The notes below the pieces were generated by a model. It saw only the letters and a list, made by a program, of their open reading frames with translations, was not told where the DNA came from and ran no database searches. The translations under genes were made by a program, and so were the position numbers. Shown piece after piece: positions 6,152 to 10,094 of a stretch of DNA of 10,094 nt. The stretch comes from an uncultured Eubacteriales bacterium (GTDB taxonomy: Bacteria > Bacillota > Clostridia > Christensenellales > Borkfalkiaceae). Numbering within the stretch: position 1 is the stretch's first letter; every line of letters starts with the position of its first letter. Where the stretch lies: positions 1 to 10,094 of the forward strand of contig CAJMCT010000033.1 of the NCBI GenBank assembly GCA_905211955.1, given 5' to 3'.

Positions 6152-7172
6152 TTTTCTTCTCTCCTAATTTTTTAATTACTTTAATAATGTTAAGACGTTG
6201 TGGGCATTTATTTACGCATCTTCCGCAACCTACGCAAGAATAAGTTCCACCGTATTGTGAAGGATAGTAAACGAGTTTGTGCATGAATCTTTGACGGAAA
6301 CGTTGCATTTGAGTATTTCTCGAGTTGCCGTGTGCCATAAGCGTAAAGTCTGAATACATGCAAGAATCCCAACAACGGAATCTTATAACGCCGTTATTCG
6401 TCTTAAAGTCTCTTATATCGAAGCATTGGCAAGTGGGACAAACGAAAGTACAAGTTCCACAGCCTAAGCATGCTTCCGATAAACTTTCCCATTCGGGCGA
6501 GCCGAATAATTCGTTTAAGTTTTCGGGCTTAAACGTCGATAAATCTAATTTAGAATAAGGAAGTTTATCAATAATAGCCTTAATATCTTCTGAAATCTTT
6601 TCGACTTCTTTTTCACCGCCGTTTTCAGCGATTTCTTCAATTAGTTTATATAAGCCGTCGGCTTTTACGGTATTCTTTCTAAAATAAGCGAAGTTGTCGT
6701 CAGTCCAAAGAGTTATATCACCCATGGGGTTTGACGCATCGATATCGAATACCTTACAGAAACAACTCTCCTCCGGACGACCGCAAGCGTGGGTGACGAT
6801 AATGCCGGCTTCCCTTCTTGCCTTGTAGAAAGTATCTACGGGGTCCATCAAGAAAACGTTATCTAAAATATCGAAAGACTTATAGTCGCAAGCCCTAACT
6901 CCGAATAAAACGAAGGGGGCATTTTCACTTCTAACGTCAACGATTTCAATGTTCTTGCCATCAGTCTTAAATCCCATCATGTTTTCACTTTGAGGGAAGA
7001 AAAAGTCCTTTGCACTCTTTACAGTCTTTAAGGTTTCGATAGAAACGATTTCGTCTTTAGAATATAAGCCGTAGTTAACTTCCCCTGCCTTTTTCAAAGG
7101 AATATATAAGGGATATTGGGAAGAAATCTTATCGTACAAAAGATTCAACTTGTCTTTTTGTAATTTAATCAT
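6144..7172 (-). CDS. flxB: FlxB-like 4Fe-4S dicluster protein (anaerobic sulfite reductase A/hydrogenase beta type)
   Basis: A 342-residue cytoplasmic electron-transfer protein. The N-terminal ~230 residues hold the family stretch FGVRACDYKSFDILD (90-104) and a Cys130/137/139 cluster. The C-terminal part has two [4Fe-4S] sites: Cys235/238/241/245, followed by Cys248 and Cys250 (CPTCQC), and Cys313/316/319/323. Between them lies a conserved RCWDSCMYSDF block (266-276). This is the layout of the subunits that sit next to FlxA-type flavoproteins (AsrA, HydB, FlxB) and hand electrons on from NAD(P)H. The ATG shares its A with the TAA stop of flxC (TAATG), with a GGAGG site inside the end of flxC, so the two are translationally coupled. 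Its assignment to Flx rather than sulfite reductase rests on the neighbouring FlxD and HdrA genes and on the absence of asrC. Confidence 0.85.
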   Translation of the reverse strand: MIKLQKDKLNLLYDKISSQYPLYIPLKKAGEVNYGLYSKDEIVSIETLKTVKSAKDFFFPQSENMMGFKTDGKNIEIVDVRSENAPFVLFGVRACDYKSFDILDNVFLMDPVDTFYKARREAGIIVTHACGRPEESCFCKVFDIDASNPMGDITLWTDDNFAYFRKNTVKADGLYKLIEEIAENGGEKEVEKISEDIKAIIDKLPYSKLDLSTFKPENLNELFGSPEWESLSEACLGCGTCTFVCPTCQCFDIRDFKTNNGVIRFRCWDSCMYSDFTLMAHGNSRNTQMQRFRQRFMHKLVYYPSQYGGTYSCVGCGRCVNKCPQRLNIIKVIKKLGEKKNG

Positions 7173-8152
7173 TAGTTTTCCTCCGTTTTAACTGCATCGT
7201 TAGGCTCGATATCCTTTTCGGTAAATTGGGTAAGAGGGGTTTTGCCTTCGGCTTCTTCGCCCGCTTGGAATTCACCGTAATATTCGTTGATATCTTTTAT
7301 GAACTTTCTATTGAGCAAGTGTAGGGGTATGTTTTGCGGACATACTCTTGAACACTCTCCGCAGTCGGTACATCTTCCCGATACGTGGAAAGCCCTTATA
7401 ATGTGATACATTTGTTCTTCAAAACTTACGTCGTTAGCCTTTGCCGAAATACCCGATTGGGGATTATCGAACACGCACTTAACACAAGTACATGCGGGGC
7501 AAACGTTTCTACAAGCGTTGCAACGAATACATTTTGAAAGTTGACTTTTCCAGAACTCAAATCTTTCATCGGCAGTCATCTTTTCTAATTCTTCTACTCC
7601 AGAGAAACGATCGTTTGGAGTAAACTCTCTTTCGTGAAGAATAATCTTTTCGTCGAACACTTGGTGTTCTTTTCCTTTACAGTTAAAGCACTTGCCGAGA
7701 AGTATTTCGTTTTTATCGAAAGTCTTTTCGCCGTACAAAGAAGACACCTTAACGGTATCGCCGTTTTCTTCCACGTCGGTCACAGCGTCCATGCCGAGCG
7801 CCTTGATTTTTTCGATGTCAAGTTTGCCGTAGCACTCTATTGCGATAACTAAAAAGTTTTCTCTTTTAATTCTGTGTTCTTTTAATAATTGGTTAAAACT
7901 GTAAGAATCGCAAGGCTTAATAAATACTGCGCTCTTACCTTCTTTTTTGCTGATGTTTACCAAATATTTAGAAAGGTTAGCACCACAAAATCCGTTATAA
8001 ACGAAATCTTTAAGCTCGTCTACGCTTTCAAAGGTTGCGGGGGAGGGATCGAAATAAAATTCGCCTTTCTTCCAACCGATAACGCGTTTAACTTCTCCGC
8101 TTTCTAAAAGTTCTTTTGCTCTTTCAATCATTTTTAATTCTACGTCTTTCAT
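7172..8152 (-). CDS. flxC: FlxC-like iron-sulfur protein with FrhB-like N-terminal region and two [4Fe-4S] sites
   Basis: A 326-residue cytoplasmic protein. Residues ~60-160 resemble the region of F420 hydrogenase/dehydrogenase beta-type proteins that includes FIKPCDSYSFNQL (77-89), an AIECYGK strand (104-110) and a KCFNCKG motif with Cys155 and Cys158. The C-terminal half has two [4Fe-4S] sites: Cys208/211/214/218, extended by Cys221, Cys223 and Cys226 (CPACTCVKC), and Cys261/264/267/271. The last 30 residues are acidic and probably disordered. The ATG overlaps the flxD stop (TAATG) and its GAGGAGG site lies within the last flxD codons. In Flx-type complexes this subunit is thought to relay electrons between the NADH module and FlxD/HdrA. 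The family assignment is by motif and gene order; the exact role is inferred. Standard annotation would be a 4Fe-4S dicluster domain protein. Confidence 0.82.
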   Translation of the reverse strand: MKDVELKMIERAKELLESGEVKRVIGWKKGEFYFDPSPATFESVDELKDFVYNGFCGANLSKYLVNISKKEGKSAVFIKPCDSYSFNQLLKEHRIKRENFLVIAIECYGKLDIEKIKALGMDAVTDVEENGDTVKVSSLYGEKTFDKNEILLGKCFNCKGKEHQVFDEKIILHEREFTPNDRFSGVEELEKMTADERFEFWKSQLSKCIRCNACRNVCPACTCVKCVFDNPQSGISAKANDVSFEEQMYHIIRAFHVSGRCTDCGECSRVCPQNIPLHLLNRKFIKDINEYYGEFQAGEEAEGKTPLTQFTEKDIEPNDAVKTEEN

Positions 8153-8604
8153 TATTTATCCTCCTCTACTTTGCAACGAAGGTCTGAAAGACGTTTGTTT
8201 TCGCCAAGTTCTGAAACGGTCTTAACGAAATCGTTCATAACCGCCGAAAAACGTGCGCCTTCCGCAGCGGAAACCCACTCTACACGAGTACGTTCTTTTT
8301 CGATGCCCATATAGTTTAAGAAATCGAAAAGGAGCGCCATTCTTCTTCTGGTGTAGTAGTTTCCAGTGACGTAGTGGCAATCCCCGGGGTGACAACCGCA
8401 AAGAATTACGCCGTCAGCACCGCGTTGGAACGCCTTTAATATAAACATGGGGTTAACCCTACAAGAGCAAGGAACTCTAATAATCTTAACGTTAGCGGGG
8501 TAAGAAAGTCTTGCCGAGCCTGCTAAGTCCGCACCTGCATACGAACACCAGTTGCAACAAAAAGCAACTATATTCGGAACGTGCTTATCTTCTATCTTTT
8601 GCAT
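8152..8604 (-). CDS. flxD: FlxD/MvhD-like hydrogenase iron-sulfur subunit that docks on HdrA
   Basis: A 150-residue protein of the MvhD/FlpD/FlxD family. In methanogens MvhD carries a [2Fe-2S] cluster and joins the electron donor to HdrA. Family motifs are all visible: FCCNWCSYAGAD (15-26), CSCRVNP (46-52), DGVILCGCHPGDCHY (64-78) and GNYYTRRR (81-88). Where the second motif usually reads CSGR or CTGR, there is an extra cysteine (Cys48). The start ATG lies 13 bases inside the end of hdrA, with a GGAGG site in the hdrA reading frame, so the two are translationally coupled. The hdrA-flxD pairing is the usual arrangement for this family and identifies the operon as an HdrA-type complex. No [NiFe]-hydrogenase gene is in the window, so the donor is more likely NADH through FlxA than H2. 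Confidence 0.92.
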   Translation of the reverse strand: MQKIEDKHVPNIVAFCCNWCSYAGADLAGSARLSYPANVKIIRVPCSCRVNPMFILKAFQRGADGVILCGCHPGDCHYVTGNYYTRRRMALLFDFLNYMGIEKERTRVEWVSAAEGARFSAVMNDFVKTVSELGENKRLSDLRCKVEEDK

Positions 8605-10094
8605 ATAGCCTCTACCTCCGACATGATTTGTTTAGACGAGAATCCGCTTAAATCCATAGCACCCGAAGGACAGGTGACGGTACAAGCACCGCAACCTTGA
8701 CAAACTGCGGGGTTAACTTGAGCAACCCTACGGATTTCACTTCTTCCACCGGGGAAGCGGAATTCTTTATCAATATAGGTAATAGCACCGTAAGCACAAA
8801 CGTTAGCGCATTGGCTACAACCATTACACATATTTTCGTTAGGACTTGCGACGCAAGGATTGGTCTTTAAGTGGTCTTTAACCAAAAGTCCGATAACCTT
8901 AGCAGCACAAGCCGAAGCCTGAGCAACCGTTTCGGGAATATCTTTAGGACCTTGGCAAACACCCGCAAGATATACACCAGCCGTAGGACTTTCTACGGGG
9001 CGAAGTTTGGGGTGAGATTCGTTTAAGAAGTTGTTGGTGTCGATACTTGCAGTTAAAAGCGTTGCAATCTTTCTAACCGAAGGTTCGGGTTCGATTGCAG
9101 TTGCAAGTACTACTAAGTCTGACGGAATAACGATTTGTTCGTTGTTTAAAAGGTCAGAACCTTGTACCATAAGTTTGCCGTTTTCGTTATAAACCTTGCC
9201 GACCATACCTTTAATATAGTCAACGTCGTATTGTTCAACGGCTCTACGATAGAATTCGTCGTAGTTTTTACCGGGCGTACGTATATCAATATAGAATACG
9301 TGCACTTCGGTATCGGGATATTTTTCACGAATAAGCATAGCGTGTTTTGCGGTATACATACAGCAAATCTTAGAGCAGTACGGCTTTCCGCAACCCGAAA
9401 CGTCTCTTGAACCTACGCATTGAATAAAGGTGATAACCTTGGGGTGTGTTCCATCAGACGGACGGAGCAATACACCGTTGGTAGGACCAGCAGCGTTCAT
9501 AAGACGTTCTAATTCTAACGAAGTGATAACGTCTTTATTTTCGTGATAACCGTATTCGCCGAAGTTATCGAGTTTAATAGGTCTAAATCCGGTAGCAACA
9601 ACGATAGCACCGTATTCCCTATCGATAAATTCGTCTTTCATTTCATAGTTAATAGCACCAGCACCGCAGAATTTTTGACAAATACCGCACTTACCGGTCT
9701 TTAATTTTAAGCATTGTTCGGGATCGATAACCGCTACGTTAGGAATTGCTTGCGCAAACGGAATATATATAGCCGTGCGGTTATTTAAATTCATATTGAA
9801 TTCGTTAAGACCTTTCTTAGAAGGACATTTTTCCATACAGATTTTACAACCCGTACACTTAGTTTCGTCAACGAATCTTGCTTTCTTTTTAATCTTAACT
9901 TTAAAGTTTCCAACGAAGCCTTTAACCTCTTCAATTTCCGAGTAGGAAATAATGTTAATCTTTTCGTTTTGCGCACAGTCAACCATTTTAGGCGTTAAGA
10001 TACAAGCCGAACAGTCGAGAGTCGGGAAGGTTTTATCAAGTTGACTCATTCTACCGCCGATGGTAGCGTTCTTTTCAACGATGTCAACTTCAAA
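8592..10094 (-). CDS. hdrA: HdrA, flavin and iron-sulfur subunit of a heterodisulfide reductase-type complex (5' end outside window)
   Basis: The frame is open to the window edge, giving 500 visible residues; an ATG at 10049 is internal, because the 15 codons before it continue the conserved FAD-binding region. HdrA is usually about 650 residues, so roughly 150 are missing, including the glycine-rich FAD loop. From the first visible residue: the HdrA hallmark LDKTFPTLDCSACILTPKM (19-37), [4Fe-4S] sites at Cys80/83/86/90 and Cys128/136/139/143, a cysteine-rich centre (Cys226, 235, 240, 244, 245; CSKICCMYTAKHA), the flavoprotein motif YLAGVCQGPKDIPETVAQA (about 375-393), and two ferredoxin sites at Cys423/426/429/433 and Cys465/468/471/475. 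HdrA carries the FAD that bifurcates electrons in known Hdr complexes. The gene overlaps flxD by 13 bases. HdrB and HdrC do not appear downstream; they could lie beyond the right edge. Confidence 0.93.
   Translation of the reverse strand, partial: FEVDIVEKNATIGGRMSQLDKTFPTLDCSACILTPKMVDCAQNEKINIISYSEIEEVKGFVGNFKVKIKKKARFVDETKCTGCKICMEKCPSKKGLNEFNMNLNNRTAIYIPFAQAIPNVAVIDPEQCLKLKTGKCGICQKFCGAGAINYEMKDEFIDREYGAIVVATGFRPIKLDNFGEYGYHENKDVITSLELERLMNAAGPTNGVLLRPSDGTHPKVITFIQCVGSRDVSGCGKPYCSKICCMYTAKHAMLIREKYPDTEVHVFYIDIRTPGKNYDEFYRRAVEQYDVDYIKGMVGKVYNENGKLMVQGSDLLNNEQIVIPSDLVVLATAIEPEPSVRKIATLLTASIDTNNFLNESHPKLRPVESPTAGVYLAGVCQGPKDIPETVAQASACAAKVIGLLVKDHLKTNPCVASPNENMCNGCSQCANVCAYGAITYIDKEFRFPGGRSEIRRVAQVNPAVCQGCGACTVTCPSGAMDLSGFSSKQIMSEVEAICKR

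Noticed and set aside
5324..7172. FlxA/FlxB pair as anaerobic sulfite reductase AsrB/AsrA
   Set aside because: No siroheme subunit AsrC is present and the pair sits directly behind hdrA, flxD and flxC, which points to the Flx complex.
9146..9328. Short minus-strand frame within hdrA
   Set aside because: It lies out of frame inside a conserved gene and has no separate start signals.
8592..10049. ATG at 10049 as the start of HdrA
   Set aside because: The 15 codons upstream are open to the edge and encode the family's FAD-domain residues ending in IGGR, so the gene is cut by the window rather than short.

Overview
The window comes from a strictly anaerobic bacterium, most likely a low-to-moderate GC member of the Bacillota (Clostridia-like). 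This is inferred from the AT-rich sequence, strong AGGAG-type ribosome binding sites, sigma-A type promoters, and a gene set rich in iron-sulfur proteins that is typical of oxygen-free energy metabolism. No rRNA or conserved housekeeping marker is present to place it more precisely. Every gene lies on the minus strand, so transcription runs from the right edge (10094) towards position 1.

Region 1 (10094-3011) is a tightly packed redox operon. It encodes HdrA (its first ~150 residues lie outside the window), FlxD/MvhD-like, FlxC-like, FlxB-like and FlxA-like proteins, then an iron-sulfur protein joining a plant-type [2Fe-2S] domain to an HdrC-like double [4Fe-4S] domain, then a fumarate reductase-type flavoprotein. 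The first five genes overlap each other; the last two follow after gaps of 19 and 14 bases. The Flx proteins and HdrA are the parts of the known NADH dehydrogenase/heterodisulfide reductase (FlxABCD-HdrABC). At the place where HdrC and HdrB would be expected, this operon has the iron-sulfur/flavoprotein pair. No cytochrome b or membrane anchor gene is seen.

My main inference is a soluble NADH-dependent fumarate reductase complex. FlxA would take electrons from NADH, FlxB/C/D would pass them to the HdrA flavin, and HdrA would split them between ferredoxin (low potential) and fumarate (high potential) through the HdrC-like protein and the flavoprotein. The electron-bifurcating step is a hypothesis; the sequence supports the gene composition and the conserved active-site residues.

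Region 2 (3010-1583) holds an intergenic hairpin and a palindrome, then a transporter of the aspartate:alanine exchanger (AspT/SucE-like) family. It probably moves aspartate, succinate or a related dicarboxylate and so supplies or drains the fumarate reductase. A clear intrinsic terminator (1528-1564) ends the operon.

Region 3 (1530-1) holds a sodium-dependent neurotransmitter:sodium symporter family transporter with its own promoter. It is followed by a perfect-consensus promoter that drives a gene of which only the first eight codons are inside the window. There is no gene-free stretch longer than about 110 bases, and I see no RNA genes, mobile elements or CRISPR arrays.
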